Below, piece by piece: positions 41,250 through 51,540 of a stretch of 64,000 nt of DNA. The stretch covers positions 1-64,000 of the forward strand of contig CAKKRP010000023.1 of the NCBI GenBank assembly GCA_919902765.1, given 5' to 3'. Under the pieces are notes generated by a model. It had not been told where the DNA came from, did not search any database, and saw only the letters and a list, made by a program, of their open reading frames with translations. The number at the start of each line of letters is the position of its first letter. Positions within the stretch are counted from its first letter, which is position 1. Made by a program: the position numbers and the translations under genes. Source of the stretch: Gammaproteobacteria bacterium. Its GTDB lineage: Bacteria > Pseudomonadota > Gammaproteobacteria > S012-40.

Positions 41250-42947
41250 ATGCTGAGGAATAATTATATGACTTCATTTCTAGCAGCAGACCAAAGATTA
41301 TCGGCAATGACTACGGCGCTCAACGCGGTAACAGACGCCGTGTTAATTGTGTCGCGTGGCGGCAGTGTGTTGTGGCTAAACCGCCAGGCCGAACATTTGA
41401 CCGGGTGGCACACGCAAGACGTGACGGGTTTGATGTTGCGCGATATTTTTCATGCCTTATATCCGCATACCGGCGAGCCTATTGCGCAAATATTAACGTA
41501 TGCCGCGCAACAGACGCGCGAGTGTTTGATTTTGTCGCGCGACGGCGCGCAATACATGGTGGAGTTGAGCGCGGCGAATTGGTTGGATGACGCGCAACAA
41601 CACATCGGTCATGTCGTAGTGTTTCGTGATATCACCGGTTCGCATATGGTGCATCGTCAAGTGGAATTCTTGACGCATCATGATCCACTTACCGGCTTGA
41701 TTAACCGCCACGCATTTGAACAACAGTTTACGCAATTATTGCGTGCGCCGCGCGGCTTGCGCGCCGCGCTGTTATACATTGATTTAGATCAGTTTAAATG
41801 GGTCAACGAAACGCTGGGTCACGCCGTCGGCGACGAAATGTTGGTGCAGGTCGCGCGCATGTTGGAACGGCGCGTGCGCGGCACCGATGTATTGGCCAAT
41901 TTCGGCGGCGATATATTTTCGATATTGGCGGTCCAGGTCAATCCATATCAAGCGGAACAGTTGGCGCGTTCGGTGTTGGAGTCGATGCGTAGCATTACGG
42001 TGGGTGAAAATGATCAGCGTTTCACCGTTACGGCAAGCATCGGGGTGGTGATGGCCGAGAGCGACGCCGCACTCGCGCCCGCAGAGTTTATGCGGCGCGC
42101 CGATGTTGCGTGTAGCATCGCCAAACGTGAAGGCGGAAATCATTTATATTTTTATGCCGGTGAAGATGACGACCGGCGCGCGATGGGCGATATGCCGGTC
42201 GTGGAGGCGTTAAAAACGGCGCTGACCGGCGATGCATTGATCGCGCAATTTCAGCCCATCTATGCCGTGCCCGGCGCTGATTTAATGGCCTATGAGGCCT
42301 TATTGCGTCTGCCGTCGTCTACGGGCGAATTGCAAGCGCCAGCGCAATTTTTATCCACTGCGACGCGCTACGGGTTAATGCCTGCGTTAGATAAATGGAT
42401 GATCAAACACGTCATCGCCCAGTTAGTCAAAACACCTGACGAGCAAGCGCGCGTACATCTCAATATCGCAGGGAAATCCTTAGATGAAGGGGGCTTGCTG
42501 ACATTTATTACCGAGCAACTGCGTATCGCGCAAGTCGATGCCCGGCGTCTTGCATTTGAAGTCTCGGAACAAGATATTGCGGGGCGGCGCGATGTAGTGC
42601 GGGAGTTTGCGCAGGGGGTGCGTCAATTGGGGTGCGCGTTTGTGCTCGACGATTTTGGCACCGGCTTCGGTTCTTTTGCGCATTTACGCTATTTGCCGAT
42701 TGATTATCTCAAATTGAGCGATAGTTTGGTCGCGACCGTGGCCACCGATCCGCTGGCGCAGGCCTTGGTGCAATCCGCCGTTCAGATCGCGCGCGCGATG
42801 GGGCGTCATACGATTGCAGGTTACGTGGAAAACGCGGGATTACTGCAACGCCTGGCTGAATTGGGTGTGGATTGGGTGCAGGGTTTCGCGCTCGGCAAGC
42901 CGGGGGCTTATCAAGCGCGGCGCGCCGAAAAATTGAAAACGGCGTAA
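41250..42947 (+). CDS. PAS-GGDEF(degenerate)-EAL protein, likely c-di-GMP phosphodiesterase
   Basis: PAS N-terminus; 'NFGGDIFSI' in place of GGDEF; 'YEALLRL', 'LDDFGTGFGSF' EAL motifs. Confidence 0.9.
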   Translation: MLRNNYMTSFLAADQRLSAMTTALNAVTDAVLIVSRGGSVLWLNRQAEHLTGWHTQDVTGLMLRDIFHALYPHTGEPIAQILTYAAQQTRECLILSRDGAQYMVELSAANWLDDAQQHIGHVVVFRDITGSHMVHRQVEFLTHHDPLTGLINRHAFEQQFTQLLRAPRGLRAALLYIDLDQFKWVNETLGHAVGDEMLVQVARMLERRVRGTDVLANFGGDIFSILAVQVNPYQAEQLARSVLESMRSITVGENDQRFTVTASIGVVMAESDAALAPAEFMRRADVACSIAKREGGNHLYFYAGEDDDRRAMGDMPVVEALKTALTGDALIAQFQPIYAVPGADLMAYEALLRLPSSTGELQAPAQFLSTATRYGLMPALDKWMIKHVIAQLVKTPDEQARVHLNIAGKSLDEGGLLTFITEQLRIAQVDARRLAFEVSEQDIAGRRDVVREFAQGVRQLGCAFVLDDFGTGFGSFAHLRYLPIDYLKLSDSLVATVATDPLAQALVQSAVQIARAMGRHTIAGYVENAGLLQRLAELGVDWVQGFALGKPGAYQARRAEKLKTA

Positions 42948-42954
42948 TTCGCGA

Positions 42955-44340
42955 TCAATCTTCCAAATCGTGCGCGTGGGTCACACACGCCAGATATTCG
43001 CGCGTTAAGGTCTTGCTTTCTTCCACGGCGGGTTGATCGAAGGGGTCTACGCCCATCAACTCCGCCACCACCACTGTTTCCATTTCCAGCAATACGATCA
43101 ATTCACCTATCGCATAGGCATCGTGGTCCAACAAGGTGAGCGTGCGATTGGGCCGGCCACGGCGCGTCAAGGTGGTGCGCGTGGCCTTGAGTTCGGAGAC
43201 GAATAACTCGCCGATAGTGTGACCGGCCAGCGCTTTGATCGCGGGGATGTCCTGAAAACGCATAGGGATACGCAATCCCAAATAGCGGAAACTGGGATTA
43301 GATAAAAACGTCACCAATTTATCGTCCGGGCCTTCCAGCAATAATTGCAGTTGCGAATGTTGGTCGGTGACGCCGTGCGCTTCGGTGGGGGTGAGCCCGC
43401 GATGACGGCCTTGGGCATCGATTTTGCCCAGGCTTTCCGCCCACAATTGACGAAACCAATTGACGATAAAACGCATATTGTCGGCGTACGGCATCACCAC
43501 GCTGATAGTGCGTCCGTGTTCGGCATGCAGATATTGCGCGGCACCGTTATAAAACGCCGGATTTTGCAAGATATCCGGGTCGGCACAGCGCCGCGCCATG
43601 GCGCGCGCGCCTTCCATTACACCGTCGATATCCACACCGGCGATATACGCAGGCAACAAGCCCACCACGGATAACACGGAATAACGCCCGCCTATAGGAG
43701 GATGCACGATGGTGGGGACGGCCAGACGTTGCGCCAACTCGTACAGCGCACCTTGTTTGTTTTCGGTGATAAATAAACTGTGTTGGCCGACCGCATCGTC
43801 GCCCAAGGCATGTTCCATACGCGGCAGCATAGTCAAAAATTGCGCAAGGGTTTCAGCGGTGTTACCGGATTTTGAAATGACTAGAAACAAGGTTTCTTTA
43901 ATGTCCAGGCGGTTTAATTCATCCAACGTAGACGGGTCTACATTATCGTAAAAACGTACCGCTACTGTTTTGGGATCGCGATCACCCAAAGTGCGCACTA
44001 ACATCTCGCCGCCCAGTGATGAACCGCCGATGCCGAACACCACCACGCGTTTAAACGTGCGGGCAATGCGTTGGCCTTGGCGTTTAATCTCGTTGAGATC
44101 GGTGATGGCGGGGAGATTTAAAAAACTGCATTGGGTGGCTTGCTGCCATGTTTTAATCTTGGCGCGCAGGCCTTCCAGGCGCGGCGATAGCGCCGCTACA
44201 TCCGCAGCGCTGACGGCGTTGCCGTCGGGATGGTGGATAAATAAATTGCGGTCATCAATGGCGAGGCGCGAGATGGCGTGCGCGGTCATGGAATCCTCTG
44301 TAGCATTGTGAGGTGTTAGGGTGTCCGTGTCGATGCCCAT
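42955..44340 (-). CDS. pgi: Glucose-6-phosphate isomerase
   Basis: 'VVFGIGGSSLGGEMLVRTLGD', 'LFLVISKSGNTAETLAQ', 'PPIGGRYSVLSVVGLLP'; start may be 44289. Confidence 0.93.
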   Translation of the reverse strand: MGIDTDTLTPHNATEDSMTAHAISRLAIDDRNLFIHHPDGNAVSAADVAALSPRLEGLRAKIKTWQQATQCSFLNLPAITDLNEIKRQGQRIARTFKRVVVFGIGGSSLGGEMLVRTLGDRDPKTVAVRFYDNVDPSTLDELNRLDIKETLFLVISKSGNTAETLAQFLTMLPRMEHALGDDAVGQHSLFITENKQGALYELAQRLAVPTIVHPPIGGRYSVLSVVGLLPAYIAGVDIDGVMEGARAMARRCADPDILQNPAFYNGAAQYLHAEHGRTISVVMPYADNMRFIVNWFRQLWAESLGKIDAQGRHRGLTPTEAHGVTDQHSQLQLLLEGPDDKLVTFLSNPSFRYLGLRIPMRFQDIPAIKALAGHTIGELFVSELKATRTTLTRRGRPNRTLTLLDHDAYAIGELIVLLEMETVVVAELMGVDPFDQPAVEESKTLTREYLACVTHAHDLED

Positions 44341-44421
44341 TGTAGCGCTATGTGCGACAGATGCGAAGGGTGTACCAGAGACAACTATTAAAAAGCGTGG
44401 CCGCTAATAACACGTAAGGAG

Positions 44422-44508
44422 TGGTGCCGGGAGGGAGAATCGAACTCCCACGATGTTACCATCACCAGATTTTGAGTCTGGCGCGTCTACCAATTCCGCC
44501 ATCCCGGC
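44422..44508 (-). tRNA. tRNA-Leu (anticodon CAA)
   Basis: Reverse complement GCCGGGATGGCGGAATTGGTAGACGCG...CCAGA CTCAAAA TCTGG...TTCGATTCTCCCTCCCGGCACCA; long variable arm, CCA encoded. Confidence 0.96.
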
Positions 44509-44711
44509 AGCGGGAGGCGGTAGTATATAGCATTTTATAAAAACGGCAAGTGATCGCCGCCGTTAGCTGCCCAAAGCGTTTGCGCCAGCTTGCTAGACAT
44601 GTTTTTAAGTATATGATAATTATGTGAATATTGTTATTGTAACAAGCCTGCCCGCAATGGCGCGTATTATGCTAATTTTTGTGTAGTCGACTTGTGGATC
44701 TGACAATCACA

Positions 44712-44838
44712 ACAGGGAGACAGGGACGCCACACACGGAGGCCTTGGGATATGTTGGGGTTGTAGGGACGCAACGCGGGCAGGGGACGCCTGGGGAGTGT
44801 AATACTTAATGGCGGGGCTTGCCCCGCCTTTTCTTTTT
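44712..44838 (+). ncRNA. Candidate CsrA/RsmA-sequestering sRNA (RsmY/RsmZ/CsrB-like)
   Basis: 7 GGA motifs (4 ANGGA) in about 85 nt; hairpins GTTGT-AGGGAC-GCAAC and CAGG-GGACG-CCTG; terminator; candidate promoter TTGTGT-N17-GACAAT at 44679-44707; no ORF. Confidence 0.65.
44811..44838 (+). terminator. Rho-independent terminator
   Basis: GGCGGGGC-tt-GCCCCGCC-TTTTCTTTTT. Confidence 0.92.
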
Positions 44839-45059
44839 GAACGATAGACAAGGTATTTGTAAAAAAGAATGAAATACGCGATGATTTCGTTAGGTGTTTT
44901 GGCGCTTCCGGCTTGCCGGACTGCCCGTCATTTAGGCGGTAAATCGTCTTAAGCCGACATCCGTATTATGCACAATTCCCGCAAGGCATTCGAGATAAAC
45001 TATGCCATTATTCTCCATCTGAGTATAATCGGTTTTTGGATTTACTAAAGAGTCACCAC

Positions 45060-45170
45060 ATGGCCAAGCATTTTGTAACAGACACGCAAACGCTGGCGAT
45101 AGGCGCACAGAAGGATTTACGCACTTTTCCGGTGCGTGTGGAAGGCGATAAGATATTTGTAGAGATCTAA
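45060..45170 (+). other. 36-aa ORF resembling the C-terminus of a Rieske/NirD-like protein; possible remnant or small protein
   Basis: MAKHFVTDTQTLAIGAQKDLRTFPVRVEGDKIFVEI; 'TFPVRVEGDKIFVE' resembles Rieske-protein C-terminus. Confidence 0.35.
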
Positions 45171-45197
45171 ACTTCAGCACGTCACGAGGAAACCGTC

Positions 45198-47849
45198 ATG
45201 ACCGCCCATCCATCCGTGCAAACCCATTATTTGGCCGACTATCGCGCACCCGATTATAAGGTACACAGTGTAACACTCGATTTTGATCTGGGCGAAGCGC
45301 ATACGCTGGTCACATCAGAGTTGGAAATCAGCGCAAATTTTCCCGTGACGGACGCGCGTCCGTTGATGTTGTTCGGCGCTGAGCTCGAACTGATCTCGGT
45401 GGCATTGGACGGCCGGGTGTTGAGCGCTGCGGATTATGTGTGTAATGATGTCAGCCTCGTCTTCGCCAAGGCGCCGCGTCAGTTTCGTTTACGCATCGTC
45501 ACAAAAATTTATCCGCAACAAAATACCACGTTGAACGGTTTATATCGTTCCAGCGGGAATTTTTGCACCCAGTGCGAGCCGGAAGGGTTTAGGCGCATCA
45601 CCTATTATCTCGATAGGCCGGATGTGATGAGCGTGTTTACCGTCACCTTGCATGCCGATAAAAAACACTATCCGCATTTGCTGTGCAATGGCAATCCGGT
45701 GGCGGCGGGCGGCGGGGCCGATGGAAAACATTGGGTGCGTTGGCATGATCCCTACCCTAAACCCAGTTATTTATTCGCCTTGGTAGCGGGCGATCTCGCG
45801 TGTATCGAAGATGAATTTGTCACCATGTCGGGCCGGCGTGCGGCCTTGCGCGTGTATGTGCAGCACCACAATGCCGATCAATGCGCTCACGCGATGCGTT
45901 CGCTGAAAAATTCCATGCGTTGGGATGAAGAAGTTTACGGCCGTGAATACGATCTCGATATCTATATGATCGTCGCGGTGGACGATTTTAATATGGGCGC
46001 GATGGAGAACAAGGGCCTCAATATTTTTAATTCGAAGTATGTGCTGGCGAAACAAGAAACCGCCACCGATGCCGATTTTCAACACATCGAAGGCGTGATC
46101 GGGCACGAATACTTTCACAACTGGTCCGGCAATCGCGTGACCTGCCGCGACTGGTTTCAGTTGAGTTTAAAAGAAGGCTTCACCGTTTATCGCGATCAAG
46201 AATTCAGCGCCGACATGGGCTCGCGCGGTGTCAAACGCATCGCCGATGTGAATGTGTTGCGTACCCACCAATTCCGCGAGGATGCAGGTCCGATGGCGCA
46301 TCCGGTGCGCCCGGAATCTTATGTCGAGATCAATAATTTTTACACCATGACGGTGTATAACAAGGGTGCCGAAGTGGTGCGCATGCTGGCTTACATACTC
46401 GGCCCCGCCGGATTTCGCGGTGGCACGGATTTATATTTCAGCCGCCATGACGGTCAGGCGGTGACCACGGACGATTTCGTGCGCGCGTTAGAAGACGCCA
46501 ATCAGATGGATTTGTCGCAATTCAAATTTTGGTATAAACAAGCGGGCACTCCGGTGTTGAACGTGTCACGCCGCTATGACGCACAGGCGCGTACCTATGC
46601 GCTGACGATAGAACAATCGTGCGCGCCCTCGTCCGGTCAAGCATCAAAACAGCCTTTTCATATCCCCATTGCAATGGCCTTATTGGATCGCGAGGGTCGA
46701 GAACTGCCGTTGCGCCTGCGCGGCGAGGCGGAGTCCGCAGGTACGTCGCGCGTGTTGCAGTTGCGCGAAGCGGTGCAGACCTTTGTATTTGACGAGGTGG
46801 AGCACCCACCGCTGCCGTCGTTGTTACGCGGGTTTTCCGCGCCGGTAAAATTGAATATCGATTTTGACGATGCTGAGCGCATGTTTTTGTTGGCCCATGA
46901 TAGCGATGAGTTTAATCGCTGGGAATCCGGGCAACGACTGGCGCTGAAATTAATCTTGGATGTGATGGAAAATGTAAAATCGGGTACGCCATTGACGATG
47001 AATAACGCCTATGTGTCGGCGATGCGTCGCGTGTTGAGTGATCGCGACTTGGATCGCGCGATGATGGCGCAGATTTTGACGTTGCCTGCCGAGGGTTATA
47101 TCGCCGAATTTACCGATAGCATAGATCCCGGCGCCATCCATCACGCCTGTCGTTTTGTCCGTACCGCGCTGGCCCGCGAGCTCGCGGATTTATGCGCGGC
47201 GTGGTATGAAGAGTTGACAGATGCCGGCCCCTATAAAATAGACGCCGACGCGGTGGGCCGTCGCGCGCTACGCAATGTGTGTCTGGGTTATATGATGGAA
47301 TTAGACGATCCGGCAATACGCACGCGCTGCGTGGCGCAGTATCGTGACGCCAATAATATGACAGACATGCTGAACGCCTTGTATTTTTTATGCAATACTG
47401 CGGGCGCGGAACGCGATCAAGTGTTGGCCGATTTCTATCAGCGTTGGCAAGGCGAGGCCTTGGTGGTGGACAAATGGTTGAGCCTGCAAGCGGGTTCGCG
47501 CCTGGAGGACACCGTGCAGCGCGTGCATACGCTGACCTCGCATCCCGCGTTTAACATCAAAAATCCCAATAAAGTACGCGCATTGGTAGGCGCGTTTAGC
47601 GGCAATACCGTGCGTTTTCACGACCAAAGCGGCGCGGGCTATGCGCTGGTGGCGGATTATGTGCTGCAATTAAATACGCTGAACCCGCAAATCGCCGCGC
47701 GCCTGGTGTCCGCATTCACCTTGTGGAGAAAATACGAACCTACGCGTAGCCGATTAATGGAGGCGCAATTGAAACGCATCGCCGCAGTCGAAGCGTTATC
47801 GAAAGATGTCTACGAAATTGTCAATAAAAGTTTAACGGCGGAATATTAA
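45198..47849 (+). CDS. pepN: Aminopeptidase N
   Basis: 'GAMENKGLNIFN', 'VIGHEYFHNWSGNRVTCRDWFQLSLKEGFTVYRDQEF'. Confidence 0.97.
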   Translation: MTAHPSVQTHYLADYRAPDYKVHSVTLDFDLGEAHTLVTSELEISANFPVTDARPLMLFGAELELISVALDGRVLSAADYVCNDVSLVFAKAPRQFRLRIVTKIYPQQNTTLNGLYRSSGNFCTQCEPEGFRRITYYLDRPDVMSVFTVTLHADKKHYPHLLCNGNPVAAGGGADGKHWVRWHDPYPKPSYLFALVAGDLACIEDEFVTMSGRRAALRVYVQHHNADQCAHAMRSLKNSMRWDEEVYGREYDLDIYMIVAVDDFNMGAMENKGLNIFNSKYVLAKQETATDADFQHIEGVIGHEYFHNWSGNRVTCRDWFQLSLKEGFTVYRDQEFSADMGSRGVKRIADVNVLRTHQFREDAGPMAHPVRPESYVEINNFYTMTVYNKGAEVVRMLAYILGPAGFRGGTDLYFSRHDGQAVTTDDFVRALEDANQMDLSQFKFWYKQAGTPVLNVSRRYDAQARTYALTIEQSCAPSSGQASKQPFHIPIAMALLDREGRELPLRLRGEAESAGTSRVLQLREAVQTFVFDEVEHPPLPSLLRGFSAPVKLNIDFDDAERMFLLAHDSDEFNRWESGQRLALKLILDVMENVKSGTPLTMNNAYVSAMRRVLSDRDLDRAMMAQILTLPAEGYIAEFTDSIDPGAIHHACRFVRTALARELADLCAAWYEELTDAGPYKIDADAVGRRALRNVCLGYMMELDDPAIRTRCVAQYRDANNMTDMLNALYFLCNTAGAERDQVLADFYQRWQGEALVVDKWLSLQAGSRLEDTVQRVHTLTSHPAFNIKNPNKVRALVGAFSGNTVRFHDQSGAGYALVADYVLQLNTLNPQIAARLVSAFTLWRKYEPTRSRLMEAQLKRIAAVEALSKDVYEIVNKSLTAEY

Positions 47850-47852
47850 ATA

Positions 47853-48200
47853 TCAAACCGGCCCGCGATGATAAATTAGCTCTTCCACCGGTTTTCCGCC
47901 TACCAGATGTTCGTTGATAATACGATCCAGGTTGGCGGGGGTGACGTTGTAATACCAAATCCCATCTGGTTGGATGCACAAAATCGGCCCTGATTTGCAT
48001 GTCGCAAAGCAGTGCGTGCGCGTGCGTTTCACGCGTTGATCGCCTTGATCTACGCCTGCCGCTTTAAATTTATCGGCCAGGCTTTGGAATAATTGTTCGG
48101 ATTCGCCTTCTTGCGTGCAGCGCGGGCCGACGCATACCAGCATATGGCGTTTATAGACGCCCATTTTGGGCTTTTCAAGCACAACTACACTCATGGACAA
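47853..48200 (-). CDS. (2Fe-2S) thioredoxin-like ferredoxin
   Basis: 'HMLVCVGPRCTQEGESEQLF' and 'THCFATCKSGPILCIQPDGIWY'. Confidence 0.85.
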   Translation of the reverse strand: MSMSVVVLEKPKMGVYKRHMLVCVGPRCTQEGESEQLFQSLADKFKAAGVDQGDQRVKRTRTHCFATCKSGPILCIQPDGIWYYNVTPANLDRIINEHLVGGKPVEELIYHRGPV

Positions 48201-48230
48201 CGCTCGCAGTACGTGTTTGTGGATATGGCT

Positions 48231-49463
48231 CTAACCGGTACCGTGTCGCTCGCGGTAGCGCGCAAGAAAATCGCCGATACGGGTCAACGCCTCTTGTAAA
48301 TCGTCTTGATGCGGTAAAAATACCACGCGGAAGTGATCCGGGTGCGGCCAATTGAAACCCGTGCCTTGGACGACCAGGACTTTTTCTTCCAGCAGTAATT
48401 CCAAAATAAATTGACGGTCGTCTTCTATCGGATATATTTTGGAATCCAGGCGCGGGAATAGATATAACGCCCCCAAAGGCTTGACGCAGCTCACGCCGGG
48501 AATGTCGTTCAACATGCGCCACCCGACTTCACGTTGACGAAATAACCGGCCGCCGGGCGCGATTAAATCATTAATGCTTTGATAACCGTTTAGGGCGGTT
48601 TGTACGGCGTATTGCGTCGGCACATTGGAGCACAAACGCATCGACGAAATCATTTTAAGGCCTTCCATGTAATCTTTGGCGCGGCGTTTGGCGCCCGATA
48701 CCAGCATCCAACCGGTACGAAATCCCGCTATGCGATAGGCCTTGGAAAGGCCGTTAAAGGTGACGAAAAGCACATCGTCCGCCAATGATGCGAGCGTAGT
48801 ATGCACGGTGCCGTCATAGACGATCTTGTCGTATATTTCGTCTGCAAAAATAATTAAATTGTGTTTACGCGCCAGTTCGACGACCGCCTTCAGTGTGCTT
48901 GCGCTATATACCGCACCCGTCGGATTGTTGGGATTGATGATCACGATGCCTTTGGTATGCGCGGTAATTTTATTGGCGATATCGTCGAGGTCGGGTTGCC
49001 AACCGGCGGATTCGTCGCATAGATAATGTACGGCGCGTCCGCCGCCCATGTTGACTGCGGCCGTCCACAATGGATAGTCCGGCGACGGGATTAATATTTC
49101 GTCGCCATCGTCGAGCAAGGCGTGCATGGCCATCACGATGAGTTCGCTGACGCCGTTGCCGATGAAGATGTCATCGACGGTGACGCCGCTGACTTGTTTT
49201 TCTTGGTAATACTGCATCACCGCCTTGCGCGCCGGGAACAGTCCCTGCGAGGCGCAGTAACCCGTCGCGTTGTGCAGATTGCGTATTACGTCCTCGATAA
49301 TCTCTTGCGGGGCCTCGAAGCCGAACGGTGCGGGATTGCCGATATTGAGTTTGATAATCTTGTGCCCGGCCTCTTCCATCTTATTGGCTTGGTCGAGCAC
49401 AGGGCCACGAATGTCGTAACAGACATTTTTAAGCTTGTTGGATTTGGTAAACATAGGTTCCAT
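48231..49463 (-). CDS. alaA: Alanine aminotransferase-like PLP enzyme (AlaA)
   Basis: 'IKLNIGNPAPFGFEAP', 'INPNNPTGAVYS', 'NGLSKAYRIAGFRTGW'. Confidence 0.92.
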   Translation of the reverse strand: MEPMFTKSNKLKNVCYDIRGPVLDQANKMEEAGHKIIKLNIGNPAPFGFEAPQEIIEDVIRNLHNATGYCASQGLFPARKAVMQYYQEKQVSGVTVDDIFIGNGVSELIVMAMHALLDDGDEILIPSPDYPLWTAAVNMGGGRAVHYLCDESAGWQPDLDDIANKITAHTKGIVIINPNNPTGAVYSASTLKAVVELARKHNLIIFADEIYDKIVYDGTVHTTLASLADDVLFVTFNGLSKAYRIAGFRTGWMLVSGAKRRAKDYMEGLKMISSMRLCSNVPTQYAVQTALNGYQSINDLIAPGGRLFRQREVGWRMLNDIPGVSCVKPLGALYLFPRLDSKIYPIEDDRQFILELLLEEKVLVVQGTGFNWPHPDHFRVVFLPHQDDLQEALTRIGDFLARYRERHGTG

Positions 49464-49497
49464 AATACAAATTCTGGGTTATAACCGTAAAGCTTGA

Positions 49498-50907
49498 TTA
49501 TAAGGCCTCAGAGGCATAGTCCGCCAGTCTGGAACGTTCGCCGCGCTGTAAGGTGATATGCGCGCCATGTGGCCAAGATTTAAAGCGATCCACCACATAG
49601 GTAAGCCCGGAGGTCGTTTCGGTCAGGTATGGGGTGTCGATTTGGGCGACATTGCCCAGGCACACCACTTTGGTGCCGGGACCGGCGCGCGTGATTAGGG
49701 TTTTCATTTGTTTCGAGGTCAGATTTTGCGCCTCGTCGATGATCAGGAATTTATTCAGAAATGTGCGCCCGCGCATGAAATTCAGCGAGCGGATCTTGAT
49801 GCGATTTTTGAGCAAATCGTGCGTCGCGGCGCGTTCCCAATCGCCGGCACCGCCGGAGTTGGTGAGCACATCTAGATTGTCCATCAAGGCACCCATCCAA
49901 GGGGTCATTTTTTCTTCTTCCGTGCCCGGCAAAAAGCCGATGTCTTCACCGACCGGGATGGTGACGCGCGTGACGATGATTTCGCTGAAACGCTTTTGTT
50001 CCAGGGTCATATTCATCGCCGCCGCGAGCGTCAGCAAGGTCTTGCCGGAACCCGCTTGGCCCAGTAAGGTGACGAAATCGATGTCGGGATCCATTAACAC
50101 ATTGAGCGCGAAATTTTGCTCGCGATTACGTGCATTGACGCCCCATACGTTGTGCCGCGTATTGCGTGCGTTACGGAAATCCTGCAATAATTCCAAGCGC
50201 GCGGTGGTGCCGTTCTTCTCGCGCACAATTGCGTCAAAACTGTCGTCCGTGCTGTAAATGAATTGGTTGGGATACCAGTGTGCGACGTGCTCATGCGTGA
50301 TTTCGTAAAACGTGCGCCCGTTTTCGTGCCAGGTTTTGATATCTTTACGCTGTTTTTCCCAAAAATCATCGGCCAACGCCGTAGCGCCGGTGTAGAGCAA
50401 GTTGACATCGTCAAGGACTTGATCATTGTAATAATCTTCAGCGGGTATGCCCAGCGCGGCGGCCTTGATCCGCATATTAATGTCTTTACTGACCAGCACC
50501 ACGTCCGTCTTGGACGAGGTTTTGCGCAACGCCAAGGCGGTACCGAGTATCGAGTTGTCGGATTTGTTGCCGGGCAGTATGTTCGGAATATCGGTCGCGA
50601 GTTGTTCGGTTTGGACGAACAATTTACCGACTTTGAAATTGCCGGTGATAGGCGCAGGCAAGGGCAGACCGTGTTTAATTTGCTCTTGTGTCGCGCCTTT
50701 GATGACATCTTCGATAAACCGGCTGGCCTGCCGCGTATTGCGCGCGATTTCCGAATTGCCGCGTTTATGTCCGTCGAGTTCTTCCAACACCATCATGGGC
50801 ACATACACATCGTGTTCATGAAAGCGGAACAAACAGGCGGGATCGTGCATTAAAACGTTGGAATCGAGAACAAAAAGCCGCTTACCGGTGTGTTTAGATG
50901 TAACCAC
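49498..50907 (-). CDS. PhoH family protein with N-terminal PIN domain
   Basis: PIN 'KRLFVLDSNVLMHDP'; PhoH Walker A 'LGQAGSGKTLL', 'FLIIDEAQNLTSKQMKTLITR'. Confidence 0.94.
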   Translation of the reverse strand: MVTSKHTGKRLFVLDSNVLMHDPACLFRFHEHDVYVPMMVLEELDGHKRGNSEIARNTRQASRFIEDVIKGATQEQIKHGLPLPAPITGNFKVGKLFVQTEQLATDIPNILPGNKSDNSILGTALALRKTSSKTDVVLVSKDINMRIKAAALGIPAEDYYNDQVLDDVNLLYTGATALADDFWEKQRKDIKTWHENGRTFYEITHEHVAHWYPNQFIYSTDDSFDAIVREKNGTTARLELLQDFRNARNTRHNVWGVNARNREQNFALNVLMDPDIDFVTLLGQAGSGKTLLTLAAAMNMTLEQKRFSEIIVTRVTIPVGEDIGFLPGTEEEKMTPWMGALMDNLDVLTNSGGAGDWERAATHDLLKNRIKIRSLNFMRGRTFLNKFLIIDEAQNLTSKQMKTLITRAGPGTKVVCLGNVAQIDTPYLTETTSGLTYVVDRFKSWPHGAHITLQRGERSRLADYASEAL

Positions 50908-51072
50908 TCAAGAATCCTACCTAGCTGCCTGTGGTTTACACCATACCGCAAAACGTATGCCGGTATCTAGTGCTATGCGCCACGTCCTCCGTCGCGCGTT
51001 ACCAAGGGGTATCGCGTCATTAAGTGATCGGGCAGGCCTCGGAACCTGCCCAAGTTACCGCGAATTTTCCGG

Positions 51073-51540
51073 TTAACCCAGCGCACGCGCCGCTGCCAAG
51101 ACCTCTTCGACATGTCCATCCACCTTGACCTTGCGCCATTCCTGGCGTAACACGCCCTGACGGTCGATCAAAAATGTGCTGCGTTCTATGCCCATTACCT
51201 TGCGGCCGTACATGTTTTTTTCTTTAATCACGTCAAATAAATCGCACACCTTGCTATCGACGTCGGCCAGTAGCTCAAAGGTGTAGCCATATTTGGCCTT
51301 GAATTTATTATGTGAAATTAGGTCGTCGCGCGAAATACCCAATATTATGGTATTAGCATTTTGAAACTCGGCCCCGTGTTGCGTAAAGCCTTGGCCTTCG
51401 AGCGTGCAGCCGGGGGTGTCGTCCTTGGGATAAAAATAAAGCACAATATGCTTACCTTGGGCGTCTGACAAACGAAACACATCGCCCGCTGTCGAAGGCA
51501 ATTCAAAGGGCGGTACGGGTTTTCCAATGGCGAGGGTCAT
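51073..51540 (-). CDS. bcp: Thiol peroxidase Bcp/PrxQ
   Basis: 'YFYPKDDTPGCTLEGQGF'; start at 51540 preferred. Confidence 0.93.
   Translation of the reverse strand: MTLAIGKPVPPFELPSTAGDVFRLSDAQGKHIVLYFYPKDDTPGCTLEGQGFTQHGAEFQNANTIILGISRDDLISHNKFKAKYGYTFELLADVDSKVCDLFDVIKEKNMYGRKVMGIERSTFLIDRQGVLRQEWRKVKVDGHVEEVLAAARALG

Noticed and set aside
49634-50853. Overlapping + strand ORFs opposite PhoH
   Set aside because: PhoH on the minus strand is unambiguous; the others are shadow ORFs
51073-51540. Bcp lacking the nearby resolving Cys (CTLEGQGF) as novel
   Set aside because: 1-Cys variants of Bcp/PrxQ are already known
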